Below, piece after piece: positions 29,461 through 40,134 of a DNA stretch of 64,000 nt. How positions within the stretch are numbered: the stretch's first letter is position 1; the number at the start of each line of letters is the position of its first letter. Position numbers and translations under genes: made by a program. Source of the DNA: Corynebacterium aquatimens (GTDB lineage: Bacteria; Actinomycetota; Actinomycetes; Mycobacteriales; Mycobacteriaceae); the NCBI RefSeq assembly GCF_030408395.1, contig NZ_CP046980.1:806001-870000 (forward strand), written 5' to 3'. The notes under the pieces are model-generated. The model had not been told where the DNA came from and made no database searches. It saw nothing but the letters and a program-made list of their open reading frames with translations.

Positions 29461-29516
29461 GTGGGGGAAAGTGGGGTAAAGTGGGGCCAGGTGAAGAAAC
29501 GTGGGCTCCGTGTGGG
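29461..29516 (+). promoter_or_regulatory. MraZ operator: GTGGG ladder with 10-bp step
   Basis: GTGGG begins at 29461, 29471, 29481 and 29501, with a degenerate GTGAA at 29491, so five sites lie on one 10-base register; another GTGGG is at 29512. MraZ is known to bind TGGGN-type direct repeats at 10-base spacing upstream of its own operon. The remaining gap from 29225 holds an AT-rich stretch (29414-29431) suited to a promoter and no gene. Confidence 0.9.
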
Positions 29517-29584
29517 GTGCACGGATCGGATCTCATAAAAGTTCACAGCCGGATGTCATTGAGTTCAGGAAGGTAGGGCGCCGG

Positions 29585-30019
29585 ATGTTTCTGGGCACCT
29601 ATACCCCCAAGCTGGATGACAAAGGGCGCCTGACACTGCCCGCGAAGTTCCGTGAGGGACTGGCGGACGGATTGATGGTGACCAAGGGGCAAGACCACTC
29701 TTTGGCGGTCTATCCCCGTGAGGAATTCGCGGCACGCGCACGTAAAGCTGCAGCGGTTTCTCGCACGAACCCGAAGGCACGCGCGTTCATTCGTAACTTG
29801 GCAGCAAGTGCGGATGAGCAAGTGCTCGATGGTTCTGGTCGCATCACCTTGTCGCCGGCGCACCGCGATTACGCGAACCTGTCCAAGGAATGCGTGGTCA
29901 TCGGATCCGTGGATTTCTTGGAAATCTGGGACGCCAAGTCCTGGGCGCAATACCAAGAAAATACAGAGGCTGCGTTTTCCGCAGCGGATGAAGACGACAT
30001 TCTTTCCGGTCTGCTGTAA
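29585..30019 (+). CDS. mraZ: Division cluster transcriptional regulator MraZ
   Basis: 144-residue AbrB-like regulator that forms a ring and represses its own operon. The ATG at 29585 is chosen because it gives the canonical [23 protein letters not shown], with AGGAAGGTAG upstream. Two SpoVT/AbrB halves carry the paired DxxxR motifs DDKGRLTLP and [10 protein letters not shown]. It opens the division cluster, and the GTGGG ladder in front of it is its expected binding site. Confidence 0.96.
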   Translation: MFLGTYTPKLDDKGRLTLPAKFREGLADGLMVTKGQDHSLAVYPREEFAARARKAAAVSRTNPKARAFIRNLAASADEQVLDGSGRITLSPAHRDYANLSKECVVIGSVDFLEIWDAKSWAQYQENTEAAFSAADEDDILSGLL

Positions 30020-30215
30020 ACGGAAAACCCGTCACGCAGGCAGCAGGAGAGTGTGTAGGAACTCTGCTCGGGGCGTGAGTTGTTCTGGTGTACTTCCCCG
30101 ATACCAGAATGACCGCCTCGGGCAGGGCTCTATACGCTCCCCGCTTTTAGCGCTAACAACAAGGCCAAAGACAACTACGCACGGCTCACGGTGAACGTAC
30201 AAGGGGGTGATCCCA

Positions 30216-31232
30216 GTGGCACGAACGGCAGATATTTCCTCTGGAATGGATTTTTCCACGCAGGCGAACCACGGACACGTTCCGGTGATGCGTGATGCCA
30301 TGGCGGAACTTCTTGCTCCAGCCGTAGAGGCCTTCGGGGAATCCGCGGTCATCGTGGACGGAACGTGCGGGGCTGGCGGTCACTCCCACTACTTCCTAAG
30401 CGTTTTTGACAACGTCAAAGTCATCGGGATCGACCGTGATGAAGCGTCGCTTCGCGCCGCGAGTGAGCGCCTTGCTGAATTCGGGGAACGGTTTACCCCT
30501 GTGTACGGGCGCTTTGATGTCTTGGCCGATGCGTTGGTGGAGGGTGAAGGGCAGATCTTCGACACCGTGCGTGAGCATGGACTAGCTGGAGCATTCTTTG
30601 ACCTGGGCGTCTCTTCGATGCAACTGGATCAAGAAGATCGAGGCTTCGCGTACAAGGTCGATGCGCCCTTGGATATGCGGATGGATACGTCGCTGCCGTT
30701 GACTGCGGCGGACGTGTTGAATACCTACAGCCACGGTGACTTGGCGCGGATTCTAAAAACCTATGGGGACGAGCGCTTCGCTGGGAAAATTGCCTCGGCG
30801 ATTGTGCGTGAGCGCGAAAGCGAGCCCTTCAGCACGTCCGGGCGATTGGTGGAGTTGCTCTACGCAACCATTCCGGCAGCGTCGCGGCGAACCGGCGGTC
30901 ATCCCGCGAAGCGCACGTTCCAGGCGCTGCGCGTGGAGGTCAATCGTGAGCTGGAAGCGCTTGAAAACGTGATTCCGATGGCGGCGGACGCGCTGGGTAC
31001 TGCTGGGCGAGCTGTCTTCATGAGCTACCAATCTCTCGAAGACAAGATCGTGAAGAAAGCCTTCGTTGGACTCACTGAGTCGAAGACTCCGCCCGGGCTT
31101 CCGGCGGATTTGCCGGGGTACGGCGCAGAGTTCCGGATGGTCACGCGGGGAGCGCTTCAGGCTAGTGCGGAGGAGATAGAACTCAATCCGCGAGCCGCGC
31201 CAGCGAGGGTAAGGGCGATCGAAAAATTATGA
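30216..31232 (+). CDS. rsmH: 16S rRNA (cytosine1402-N4)-methyltransferase
   Basis: RsmH methylates C1402 in the ribosomal P site using S-adenosylmethionine. The 338-residue protein has the SAM motif [15 protein letters not shown], the GIDRDEASL loop and the family blocks [18 protein letters not shown] and [17 protein letters not shown] 30216 is favoured over GTG 30207 because AAGGGGGT lies at a proper distance only for the former. Second gene of the division cluster. Confidence 0.95.
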   Translation: MARTADISSGMDFSTQANHGHVPVMRDAMAELLAPAVEAFGESAVIVDGTCGAGGHSHYFLSVFDNVKVIGIDRDEASLRAASERLAEFGERFTPVYGRFDVLADALVEGEGQIFDTVREHGLAGAFFDLGVSSMQLDQEDRGFAYKVDAPLDMRMDTSLPLTAADVLNTYSHGDLARILKTYGDERFAGKIASAIVRERESEPFSTSGRLVELLYATIPAASRRTGGHPAKRTFQALRVEVNRELEALENVIPMAADALGTAGRAVFMSYQSLEDKIVKKAFVGLTESKTPPGLPADLPGYGAEFRMVTRGALQASAEEIELNPRAAPARVRAIEKL

Positions 31233-31316
31233 ACTCCACATCCCCAAACCCTCAACCTCAACTAAAGCCTTAAAACCTACCGACAGACTTAGATCACTAC
31301 CGAAGGGACGCACGTC

Positions 31317-32180
31317 ATGGCACCACGCGGAGATGCCGCCACCGAAGCCCGGTACCCCAGCCGGACTACTTCGCGGTCCGGGGCACCCACCGCTCTTCTA
31401 GAGCGTGACCCGCGCCGCGCGGAGAACACGGCGACTAAGCGGGCTGCACGTCCGACGGGCCTTGCACCGTCTGGTCTTAAGCCACGTGTTGCCCCGCACG
31501 TCCCAAGGCGCAGCCGTCTTGGTTCGAAGCAGGTTGTGTCCGTCCGTGGGCGCAGGGTTGTGGCGAGCACGGAGACCAAGCGGAAGTTCTCCGTCCTGTC
31601 GTTTGTTGCGTTGCCGCTGTTGGTTCTGGGCATCTTCGGGGCAATGCTTCTTTCTGCCTTGTCCACGCAGCAGACGTTTACGCTCGAGCAGCTCAAAGCG
31701 GAAGAGCGCACTCTGTCCAACGAGATTGAGTCCCTCAACAGGTCGGTGGAAGAAGCTAAGTCCTCTGCCAACATCGCCCTGCGAGCAGACAAAGCTAACA
31801 TGACGGTTCCTGGCCAACCAGGAATTTTGGCCGTTGGGCCTGACGGCAAGGTTAAGGAAACCGGTGAAGCGGATCCGGCGAAGAAGTATCGCGTGATTGA
31901 CGTCAATGCTGAAACAATCCGTACGGACCGTGCGACGAGTGACCGCGACGCGACGCGTGACGTGGCCGACTCGCTAGCAGCGTTGCCGCAAGTTGCGGGC
32001 GCACAATTTGCAGCCACGCCTGGCCCCGCGGGTGCTGCGGCACCAGCACCGGGCCCCGCACCGGCACAGCGCCCAGCAGACGTGCCGGCGCAGCCGCCCG
32101 CAAACGCGCCAGCTCAGCGTGAAGAGGCTCCCCGCCCGGCGGAGCAGGCGGAACCTGCAGCTGAACGTGCACCACGCTAG
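31317..32180 (+). CDS. ftsL: FtsL-like divisome membrane protein
   Basis: 287-residue bitopic protein at the ftsL position between rsmH and ftsI. A basic cytosolic region (about 1-90), one membrane segment (LSFVALPLLVLGIFGAMLLSA), then a coiled coil (LEQLKAEERTLSNEIESLNRSVEEAKSS) typical of FtsL. The outer tail is an unusually long Ala/Pro-rich segment (about residues 220-287). FtsL family members are usually near 100-120 residues, but long versions are known in Actinobacteria. Assignment is by topology and position. Confidence 0.85.
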   Translation: MAPRGDAATEARYPSRTTSRSGAPTALLERDPRRAENTATKRAARPTGLAPSGLKPRVAPHVPRRSRLGSKQVVSVRGRRVVASTETKRKFSVLSFVALPLLVLGIFGAMLLSALSTQQTFTLEQLKAEERTLSNEIESLNRSVEEAKSSANIALRADKANMTVPGQPGILAVGPDGKVKETGEADPAKKYRVIDVNAETIRTDRATSDRDATRDVADSLAALPQVAGAQFAATPGPAGAAAPAPGPAPAQRPADVPAQPPANAPAQREEAPRPAEQAEPAAERAPR

Positions 32181-32312
32181 TGCGGACCGCGCGGAGTGGT
32201 GTGGTTCGTTCAGTTAGTGTGTTCGGGAAGTGTGGCGCTCCTCAACTTGGGGCACCGAGGGGGCAAGATTAGGGCCATTGTGTCCAATTTATGAGGTAGG
32301 AGAAAGCGGTTA

Positions 32313-34376
32313 GTGAGTCGATCTACTGAGCCCCGCCGAACCAATCCCTCATCCAAACGACCTGCAGGGACACCGCGATCAAGTGCGTCTCGGCAAAGCA
32401 CGCCGCGGCCAGGAACATCCACCCGCGTGAAGGTCCCGCAAAAAACCGTGACGCTGAGCAGGATGTCGATCTTGACGGCTGTCTTTCTCATCATCGCGCT
32501 GCTTCTTGGCTCCCGCCTGGCGTGGGTGCAGCTGAAGTGGGGATCCGAACTCAAAGAGGTCTCGCAACTGCAGCGCGAGCGTGAGTACAAGGACCCAGCG
32601 CGCCGTGGTGACATCGTGGATAGGGAAGGGCGTTACCTCGCGTACACGATGAAGGCGCGATCGCTCGTGGTCTCGCCCACGCGTTTGCGAGATGAGCTCG
32701 GGGAAATCGTCCGCGCTGAGATGCTGAGTGAGGGCGCTTCCAAGAGCGATATTGAAGCGCAGCAAGCTGCACGCATTGAAGACATTCTCCGCCAGATGGC
32801 AACAAAGATTCCCGAGATGGTTGCGGAAGGTGAGAAGAAATACCAGCAGCCACCGCAGGCCGATGGTGATCTGAAGAAGAAGGACGGCTCGGGCGAGAAG
32901 CCGCCGGCCCAGAAAATAGAGCCCGCGGAAATTCTAGAAAAGCTTCACGCAGACAGTGAGTACGAGGTGCTGGTGCGCAACGTCGACCCTGACGTGGCTG
33001 CGGAGGTTGCCCAGACGTTCCACGGTGTGGCCGCGGACCGGCAGGATCTGCGCAAGTACCCCAATGGTGCTGTTGGTGAGAACATCGTGGGCAAGGTCGG
33101 TACGGACGGTGCTGGGCAGTTTGGCCTTGAGGCTTCCAGTGATTCCGTGCTGACCGGCATCGATGGACTGTCCTATCAGGATGTCTCCGCGAATGGTCAG
33201 GCGATTCCGGGCACGTTGCGCGATGTCGTTCCGGTGGTCGACGGCGCGAAAATTGAGCTCACCGTCGACCTTGATCTGCAGACGTACGTCCAACAGGAAT
33301 TGGAACAAGCTCGCATCAATTCCAAAGCAAAAGGCGCGGAAGCCGTTGTTCTAGACGCGAAAACCGGCGAAGTGCTGGCGATGGCTAATACCGGGACAAT
33401 TGATCCGAACGGCGATCTTGAGAAGCAGCTTGCCGACGGCCGCAGTTTTGAAAACCCCTCGATTTCCAACCCATTTGAGCCAGGCTCAGTAGCAAAGATC
33501 ATTACCGCGACCGGAACGATCGAAGAGAAACTCACCAAGCCGGATGAGGTCCTTCAGGTACCCGGTTCCATTGACATGGCAGGGGTGACCGTACGCGACG
33601 CGTGGCCGCACGACGTGGCGCCGTACACCACAACGGGCGTGTTTGGTAAGTCATCAAACGTGGGAACCCTGATGTTGGCGCAGAGGCTGGGGGAGAAGCG
33701 CTTCAACGACTACGTTCACCGCTTTGGCATCGGTCAGACCACCGGTATTGAGTTGCCCAATGAGTCCCCGGGGCTTTTGCCGCCGATCGAACAGTGGTCC
33801 GGTGGCACGTTTGCCAACCTGCCGATTGGCCAGGGCATGAGCTTGACCACGCTGCAGCTGGCTGGTGTGTATCAGGCGCTGGCCAACGGAGGTGAGCGTA
33901 TTGAGCCGCGCATTATTAAATCTGTGACTCTGCCTACGGGGGAAACTGTCCCGCAGGAAGAGCCGAAACGCGTGCGGGTTGCCAGCGAAGAGACGTCCCG
34001 CACGGTGCTGAACATGTTCCGCGCACCGTTCCAGGAGGATCCTAACGGCGTTAACTCGGGCACTGCGGCGGGTAATGGGATTCCTGGGTACCAACTGTCC
34101 GGTAAAACCGGTACTGCGCAGCAGGTGAACCCGGAAACCGGTGCTTATTCAAATTCGGATTACTGGATCACATTCGCCGGTATTGCACCGACGAATGACC
34201 CGCGCTTTGTTGTCGCCGTGATGCTTGATGACCCAGAACGGGGTCCGCTGGAAGGCGGCGCGGGTGGACAATCCTCTGCACCAGTGTTCAAGTTGATTGC
34301 AGAATGGCTGATCAGCCGAGAGAACATTCCGGTCAGCCCCGACCCAGGTCCGCCGTTGGTGCTTGAAGCCCGCTAA
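32313..34376 (+). CDS. ftsI: Septal class B penicillin-binding protein (FtsI / PBP3)
   Basis: 687-residue transpeptidase that crosslinks septal peptidoglycan with FtsW. A basic, disordered cytosolic N-terminus leads to one membrane segment (about 50-70), then the pedestal with ARRGDIVDREGRYLA. The transpeptidase motifs are SVAK (Ser392 nucleophile, Lys395), SSN (447-449) and KTG (598-600). It starts at GTG with TAGGAG upstream. The 132-base gap before it may hold a promoter. Confidence 0.96.
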   Translation: MSRSTEPRRTNPSSKRPAGTPRSSASRQSTPRPGTSTRVKVPQKTVTLSRMSILTAVFLIIALLLGSRLAWVQLKWGSELKEVSQLQREREYKDPARRGDIVDREGRYLAYTMKARSLVVSPTRLRDELGEIVRAEMLSEGASKSDIEAQQAARIEDILRQMATKIPEMVAEGEKKYQQPPQADGDLKKKDGSGEKPPAQKIEPAEILEKLHADSEYEVLVRNVDPDVAAEVAQTFHGVAADRQDLRKYPNGAVGENIVGKVGTDGAGQFGLEASSDSVLTGIDGLSYQDVSANGQAIPGTLRDVVPVVDGAKIELTVDLDLQTYVQQELEQARINSKAKGAEAVVLDAKTGEVLAMANTGTIDPNGDLEKQLADGRSFENPSISNPFEPGSVAKIITATGTIEEKLTKPDEVLQVPGSIDMAGVTVRDAWPHDVAPYTTTGVFGKSSNVGTLMLAQRLGEKRFNDYVHRFGIGQTTGIELPNESPGLLPPIEQWSGGTFANLPIGQGMSLTTLQLAGVYQALANGGERIEPRIIKSVTLPTGETVPQEEPKRVRVASEETSRTVLNMFRAPFQEDPNGVNSGTAAGNGIPGYQLSGKTGTAQQVNPETGAYSNSDYWITFAGIAPTNDPRFVVAVMLDDPERGPLEGGAGGQSSAPVFKLIAEWLISRENIPVSPDPGPPLVLEAR

Positions 34377-34430
34377 GGCAGCTGTGGAAACTGTAGAAGA
34401 AGAACAGAAACTTAGAAGGCAAGAAAGCGC

Positions 34431-36038
34431 ATGAGTTCGGAGGAGGCAGAGGAGAAAATGGAGCCGACACGCCAACCGGCAGGAACGGGTCTTAGTGAGC
34501 TGCAGTCGATCGCGGGCGCCAGGCTGCTCAACGCCCCAGATACGGATTTCCGTCTCACCGCCATCGGTCTTGATTCACAATCCCTGGTGGAAGGCGCGAT
34601 GTTCGCGGCGCTGCCGGGAACGCGTGTTCATGGGGCAACGTTTGCGCATAACTCGGCCGCCTCAGCCATCCTCACCGACCATGACGGCGCTGCCATCTTG
34701 GAAGAGGCAGGGGAGACGCGTCCGATCCTCGTTGTTGAGGACGTGCGGGAGATCTTGGGTGACGTTGCCGCACGGATTTATGGCGACCCCACGCGGGATC
34801 TCACCGTCATCGGCGTGACGGGCACATCCGGCAAAACCACCGTCACGTACATGCTGGAGGCAGGGTTGAGCGCGGCGGGCTGCGCCGTGGGCCTGATTGG
34901 CACCACGGGCACGCGCATTAAGGGCCGTGAGGTTCCAACGAGCCTGACCACGCCAGAGGCGCCGAAGTTGCAAGAGCTCTTCGCACAAATGCGAGACGAA
35001 GGCGTCACGCACGTAGTCATGGAGGTCTCCTCCCACGCGTTGGTGTTGGGGCGCGTGCGTGGCGTGCGTTTCGATGTAGCGGGCTTTACCAACCTGTCCC
35101 AGGATCACTTGGACTTCCACCCGACGATGGAGGACTACTTCGCGGCCAAGGCGATGCTGTTTGACCCAGCATCCCCGTTGAAAGCAACGACCTCAGTGGT
35201 GTGCGTCAACGATGCCTGGGGAGAAAAAATGGCGGCGCTTGCCCCTGACGCGATTACGGTGCGTTCTTTCGCAGATGAACCGAGTGGGGATCCGATCGCG
35301 CATGAATTCGACTGCACGGCGACGTTGATTGAAACTCAACCGACCGGCGCGCAAAAAATTGAGGTCCACTTGAACCAGCCGCGTTTCGACGGCACGACGT
35401 TCACCGCGACGATTCCCATGCCGGGCGCCTTCAACGTGGCTAATGCGGGCTTGGCCTTGGCTATCGCCGTGGCAACCGGCGCCCCCAAGGAGGGTTTCCT
35501 CGACGGCGTTGCGGCGTCCGCAGTGCCTGGTCGCATGGAGCGTATCGACGAAGGGCAGGACTTCATTGCCGTCGTTGATTACGCGCACAAACCTGCTGCT
35601 GTCGCCGCAGTGTTGGATACCCTGCGGAAGCAAGTGAGCGGGCGCATTGGTGTGGTGATTGGCGCAGGCGGTGACCGGGACCGGGCGAAGCGCCCGATGA
35701 TGGGCGCGGAGGCCGCGCGCCGGGCAGACCTCGTGATCGTCACCGATGACAACCCGCGCACCGAAGACCCAGCGGTGATCCGAAAAGCAGTGCTACAAGG
35801 CGCGAAAGGCCGCGGGGCGGAGCTGCGCGAAGTGGCCTCGCGCGCAGAAGCAATCTCTGACGTGGTGGCGTGGGCCGATCCCGGAGACGCCGTGATCATC
35901 GTGGGCAAAGGCCATGAGGTTGGCCAGATCGTGGGTACTACTACCCACCACTTTGATGACCGCGAAGAACTGTCGCGCGCTATACAGGCCCGCGCTGCAC
36001 GGGCCCGTGCACCCAAGACCGGAATGGAGGACGCGTAA
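34431..36038 (+). CDS. murE: UDP-MurNAc-tripeptide synthetase (meso-DAP adding)
   Basis: Adds meso-diaminopimelate to UDP-MurNAc-L-Ala-D-Glu in the cytosol. The 535-residue protein carries the ATP loop GVTGTSGKTTVTYML, the carbamylated-lysine region, and the DNPR motif (VTDDNPRTEDP) that marks meso-DAP rather than lysine specificity. IVGKGHEVGQ is the C-terminal signature. An internal ATG at 34458 is an alternative start. The stop TAA shares its last base with the murF ATG. Confidence 0.97.
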   Translation: MSSEEAEEKMEPTRQPAGTGLSELQSIAGARLLNAPDTDFRLTAIGLDSQSLVEGAMFAALPGTRVHGATFAHNSAASAILTDHDGAAILEEAGETRPILVVEDVREILGDVAARIYGDPTRDLTVIGVTGTSGKTTVTYMLEAGLSAAGCAVGLIGTTGTRIKGREVPTSLTTPEAPKLQELFAQMRDEGVTHVVMEVSSHALVLGRVRGVRFDVAGFTNLSQDHLDFHPTMEDYFAAKAMLFDPASPLKATTSVVCVNDAWGEKMAALAPDAITVRSFADEPSGDPIAHEFDCTATLIETQPTGAQKIEVHLNQPRFDGTTFTATIPMPGAFNVANAGLALAIAVATGAPKEGFLDGVAASAVPGRMERIDEGQDFIAVVDYAHKPAAVAAVLDTLRKQVSGRIGVVIGAGGDRDRAKRPMMGAEAARRADLVIVTDDNPRTEDPAVIRKAVLQGAKGRGAELREVASRAEAISDVVAWADPGDAVIIVGKGHEVGQIVGTTTHHFDDREELSRAIQARAARARAPKTGMEDA

Positions 36039-37576
36039 TGATCCCTCTGAGTTTGTCCCAGATCGCAGACATCACCGGCGGTCGGTTGAGCCCGGAGGCT
36101 GACCCGCAAGCACTGGTGACGGGTTTTGTTGAGTTCGACTCAAGGAAGGTCACCGATGGGGGCCTCTTCGTTGCATTGCCCGGAGCAAACGTCGACGGCC
36201 ATGACTTCGCCGCGGCCGCAATGGAGCGCGGCGCCGCGGGTGTTCTGGCAGCCAGGGAAGTTGGTGTCCCGGCGGTCATCGTTCCGCCGATTGACTTCAG
36301 CGCAGCGGAGCATGAGACCGACAATTCTGACTTGGCGGCCAGTGACCCGGATGGCTCCGCACGCGCGGTCGTGGCTGCGATGTCGGCACTTGCCGCGTAC
36401 GTCGCCGAAACGCTGGTGCGCGATCACGGACTGCGCATCATCGGCATCACCGGTTCAGCAGGAAAAACTTCCACGAAGGATCTCATCGCGGCAGTGTTGT
36501 CTTGCGCGGGGGAGACCGTGGCTCCTCCCGGATCATTCAACAATGAAATCGGTCACCCGTACACGGTCCTGCGCTGCACGGAGAACACTGATTTTCTCGT
36601 CGCGGAAATGTCCGCCCGCGGCATCGGCCACATCGCGCACCTGGCTACGATTGCCCGGCCGTCGATAGGCGTTGTGCTCAACGTGGGCAGCGCCCACTTG
36701 GGTGAGTTCGGCTCACGCGAAAACATCGCGAAAGCGAAGGGCGAACTGGTCGAATGCCTGCCGTCGTTAAGCGAACGCGGCGTGGCGGTGCTCAACGCGG
36801 ACGATGAATTTGTGGCTGCGATGAACCAGCGGACGTCCGCGCGCGTGGTCACGTACTCCGCGGCGACCCCGCCTGTGCCTGGAGCCAGCTACTACGCCAC
36901 GAACATTGCGCTCGATGACCTCACGCGGGCAACGTTCACCATGCACTCGCCCGGCAATGAACCGGTAAGCGTGCGGCTTCGCGTGTTCGGTGCGCACCAG
37001 GTCTCTAATGCCCTCGCCGCAGCGGCAGTCGGCATTGAGTCAGGCATGGACGCAGCGGACGTCGCGCGATGTCTGTCGGACGCCTCCAGCGTGTCGGGCA
37101 ACCGCATGGACGTGAACACGCGCGCAGACGGAGTAACCGTGATCAATGACGCATACAACGCTAATCCTGACTCCATGCGCGCTGGCATCGCCGCCCTGGG
37201 CTTTACGGCGGCCGCGCGACCGGGGGTCCGATCAATCGCGGTGATTGGTGAGATGGGGGAGCTGGGCGCGGACTCCGTGGACGCCCACCGCACGTTGGGC
37301 GATGAGTTGGCCCGCTACCGCGTGACGCACGTGGTTGCGGTTGGCGACAGCCCGGAGATTGACGCGGTGATGGAACGCGCGCGGGAACGCGGAATTGAAA
37401 CCGTCAATGCGTACGGTGTCGACGAGGCGGCCGCGGAAGTAGCTGGCATACTTTCTACGTCACCGCTGGGTGAAGAAAACTGGCATGCGCGTGAGCACAA
37501 AGACGTCGTGTTAGTGAAAGCCTCCAACGCGCTCGGCCTCTGGCGCGTCGCGGAAAAACTTTTGGATAAGGAGTAA
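36038..37576 (+). CDS. murF: UDP-MurNAc-tripeptide-D-Ala-D-Ala ligase
   Basis: Adds D-Ala-D-Ala to complete the UDP-MurNAc-pentapeptide. 512 residues with the ATP loop [15 protein letters not shown], the ligase block [11 protein letters not shown] and the C-terminal [13 protein letters not shown]. The one-base TAATG overlap with murE implies coupled translation. It ends 8 bases before mraY. Confidence 0.97.
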   Translation: MIPLSLSQIADITGGRLSPEADPQALVTGFVEFDSRKVTDGGLFVALPGANVDGHDFAAAAMERGAAGVLAAREVGVPAVIVPPIDFSAAEHETDNSDLAASDPDGSARAVVAAMSALAAYVAETLVRDHGLRIIGITGSAGKTSTKDLIAAVLSCAGETVAPPGSFNNEIGHPYTVLRCTENTDFLVAEMSARGIGHIAHLATIARPSIGVVLNVGSAHLGEFGSRENIAKAKGELVECLPSLSERGVAVLNADDEFVAAMNQRTSARVVTYSAATPPVPGASYYATNIALDDLTRATFTMHSPGNEPVSVRLRVFGAHQVSNALAAAAVGIESGMDAADVARCLSDASSVSGNRMDVNTRADGVTVINDAYNANPDSMRAGIAALGFTAAARPGVRSIAVIGEMGELGADSVDAHRTLGDELARYRVTHVVAVGDSPEIDAVMERARERGIETVNAYGVDEAAAEVAGILSTSPLGEENWHAREHKDVVLVKASNALGLWRVAEKLLDKE

Positions 37577-37584
37577 GCGATCCC

Positions 37585-38685
37585 ATGACTGAGATCCTCA
37601 TCGCTGGCGTGGTCAGCTTCCTGGTGTCAATCTTCACCACACCGGCGATTATTCGGTACTTCACGTCTGCGGGTAAAGGCCAAGAGATCCGCGAGGACGG
37701 GCCGAAGTCCCACTTGCGCAAACGCGGCACGCCGACGATGGGTGGCATCGCGATTCTTTTAGGCATCGTGGTCGCTTACTTGGTGGTGGGTTTCTACAGC
37801 ATCGCCACCGGCCACGTGGGATTCACCGCCTCTGGCCTGTTGGTGTTGGGTCTCACCGTAGGCCTTGGCCTGTTGGGTTTTGCGGATGATGGTATGAAGC
37901 TGTTCTTCAACCGCAACCTGGGCCTGAACAAGACGGCGAAGCTCGTGGGCCAGCTTGTTATCGCGCTCATCTTCGGTCTGTGTTTGCTGCGCTTCCCCAA
38001 CGAGGACGGGTTGACGCCGGGTTCGACGCGCGTGAGCTTCGTGCGCGACATCGAGACCTTTGACGTTGCCGTTGGCGGCGCGGTGATCGGCACGATCCTC
38101 TTCCTTATCTTCATCTACTTCCTCATCGCCGCGTGGTCCAACGCCGTGAACCTCACCGACGGTCTCGATGGCCTCGCTGCGGGTTCCACCGCGCTGGTGA
38201 TGATGGCGTACACGTTCATCACCTTCTGGCAGTTCCGCAATTCGTGCTCTACCGCGGCGGTCGCTGGCTGCTACGACGTGCGCGACCCGCTCGATCTGGC
38301 TGTGCTCGCCGCGGCCGGCATGGGCGCATGCGCGGGATTCCTCTGGTGGAACGCCGCCCCTGCGAAGATTTTCATGGGGGATACCGGCTCGCTCGCGCTT
38401 GGTGGTTTGGTCGCGGGTATTTCGATTACCAGCCGCACCGAAGTCCTCATGGTCATCGTGGGCGCGCTCTTTGTCATGGAGGTCACCTCCGTGGCACTCC
38501 AGATCATCTCCTTCCGCACCACCGGCAAGCGCATCTTCCGCATGGCACCGTTCCACCACCACTTTGAAAATGGCGGCTGGCCGGAGACCACCGTGGTCAT
38601 TCGCTTCTGGTTGATCACCGCGATCGCCGTCTCTGCGGGATTCGCGGTCTTCTACAGCGAGTGGCTTAACACGGCGGGAGTGTAA
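37585..38685 (+). CDS. mraY: Phospho-N-acetylmuramoyl-pentapeptide transferase
   Basis: Integral membrane enzyme that moves phospho-MurNAc-pentapeptide onto undecaprenyl phosphate to form lipid I. The 366-residue protein has about ten membrane segments. Family motifs are [13 protein letters not shown] (here [11 protein letters not shown]), [36 protein letters not shown] and the cytosolic APFHHHFE. Downstream murD follows after 5 bases. Confidence 0.97.
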   Translation: MTEILIAGVVSFLVSIFTTPAIIRYFTSAGKGQEIREDGPKSHLRKRGTPTMGGIAILLGIVVAYLVVGFYSIATGHVGFTASGLLVLGLTVGLGLLGFADDGMKLFFNRNLGLNKTAKLVGQLVIALIFGLCLLRFPNEDGLTPGSTRVSFVRDIETFDVAVGGAVIGTILFLIFIYFLIAAWSNAVNLTDGLDGLAAGSTALVMMAYTFITFWQFRNSCSTAAVAGCYDVRDPLDLAVLAAAGMGACAGFLWWNAAPAKIFMGDTGSLALGGLVAGISITSRTEVLMVIVGALFVMEVTSVALQIISFRTTGKRIFRMAPFHHHFENGGWPETTVVIRFWLITAIAVSAGFAVFYSEWLNTAGV

Positions 38686-38690
38686 CAACA

Positions 38691-40118
38691 ATGACGTCCC
38701 CCATCGCAGGGCCAGTCCTCATCGCTGGCGCGGGAGTCTCTGGCCTGGGCGCGGCAAAGCTCTTATCGACGATCGGTATTAGCTGCACCGTCGCTGACGA
38801 CAATGAGGCCGCACGGCTACGCGTTGCCGAAGAAACCGGTGCGAGAGTGATCTCCACGCACGAAGCGATTACTACTGTGCATTCGGACCCGAACGCGTAC
38901 GACATCGTCGTAACGTCCCCGGGCTGGCGACCGGATTCGCCGCTTTTAGTTGCTGCGCGCGAGGGTGGCTATGACGTCATCGGTGACGTGGAGCTGTGCT
39001 ACCGGCTTGATCGCGCTGGAGTATTTGGAGCACCGCGTGAGTGGCTGGTGGTGACGGGTACGAACGGGAAGACCACCACCACCGGAATGCTCGCGGCGAT
39101 GATGGAAGAAGCCTCGCTGGACACAGGCAAACGCGCTGTGGCCTGCGGAAACATCGGTGTTGCTGTGGCGGATGCACTGGTTGATCCGCACCGCGTTGAC
39201 GTGTTGGTCGCGGAGCTGTCCAGCTTCCAGCTGTACTGGTCGGACCACCTCACCCCGGATGCCGGCGTTCTTCTCAACTTGGCCGATGACCACCTGGATT
39301 GGCACGGTAACTTTGACGCCTACGCGGAGGCGAAGGCGAAGGTGCTTACCGGACCGATCGCGGTTGCTGGCGCGGACGATCCCCTCGTGGCCGAGCGCGT
39401 CGCTGCAACTGGGCGCCATGACATCATCGGTTTCACTCTCGGTGAGCCACAGCCCGGCCAGGTCGGTGTGATTGATTCGATGATCGTGGCGCATCTGGGC
39501 ACTGACCTTTCGGGAGAACCGGTTCCCGTCGCGTCCGCGGAGGGCATCGAGCCCGCTGGGATGGCAGGCGTTCTGGATGCGCTCGCGGCATCCGCTGTGG
39601 CACTGACGCAAGGCGTCACGCCGGAACACATTGCCCGCGCGCTGAGCCGGTACAAGGTTTCCGGGCACCGCGGCGCCGTTGTTCATTCTGCGGGTGGGAT
39701 CGACTGGATTGATAACTCCAAGGCGACAAACCCCCACGCCGCCGATTCCGCGATCGGTGATCTATCCCCGGTGGTCTGGATCGCCGGCGGTCAGCTCAAA
39801 GGCGCAGATATTGACCCTTTGATCGCTGCGCACGCGCACCAGTTCCGTGCGGTCGCGCTCTTGGGCGTCGATCGTGGGATTATCGCTGCAAGTCTCGCTG
39901 CCCATGCGCCCGACGTCCCAGTGTTTATCACCGATTCCACTGACCCGGTACGCGCAATGAAAGACGTCGTCTTCTTTGCCGCTGACCATGCGCGCAGCGG
40001 CGACACTGTCGTGCTGGCTCCTGCCGCCGCCAGCCTGGACATGTACACGTCCATGGCGCAGCGCGGAGATCTTTTTGCCGATGCCGCGCGCGCCACACGC
40101 GTAAATCCCGTCACATAA
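38691..40118 (+). CDS. murD: UDP-MurNAc-L-alanine:D-glutamate ligase
   Basis: Adds D-glutamate to UDP-MurNAc-L-Ala. The 475-residue protein has an N-terminal UDP-binding Rossmann domain (LIAGAGVSGLGAAKLL), the ATP loop VTGTNGKTTTTGML and the central-domain block NLADDHLDWHG. Later signatures are IDNSKATNPHAA and VLLAPAAASLDMY-like VVLAPAAASLDMY. Clear member of the cluster. Confidence 0.97.
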   Translation: MTSPIAGPVLIAGAGVSGLGAAKLLSTIGISCTVADDNEAARLRVAEETGARVISTHEAITTVHSDPNAYDIVVTSPGWRPDSPLLVAAREGGYDVIGDVELCYRLDRAGVFGAPREWLVVTGTNGKTTTTGMLAAMMEEASLDTGKRAVACGNIGVAVADALVDPHRVDVLVAELSSFQLYWSDHLTPDAGVLLNLADDHLDWHGNFDAYAEAKAKVLTGPIAVAGADDPLVAERVAATGRHDIIGFTLGEPQPGQVGVIDSMIVAHLGTDLSGEPVPVASAEGIEPAGMAGVLDALAASAVALTQGVTPEHIARALSRYKVSGHRGAVVHSAGGIDWIDNSKATNPHAADSAIGDLSPVVWIAGGQLKGADIDPLIAAHAHQFRAVALLGVDRGIIAASLAAHAPDVPVFITDSTDPVRAMKDVVFFAADHARSGDTVVLAPAAASLDMYTSMAQRGDLFADAARATRVNPVT

Positions 40119-40134
40119 GGCAAGCTAAGACCCG

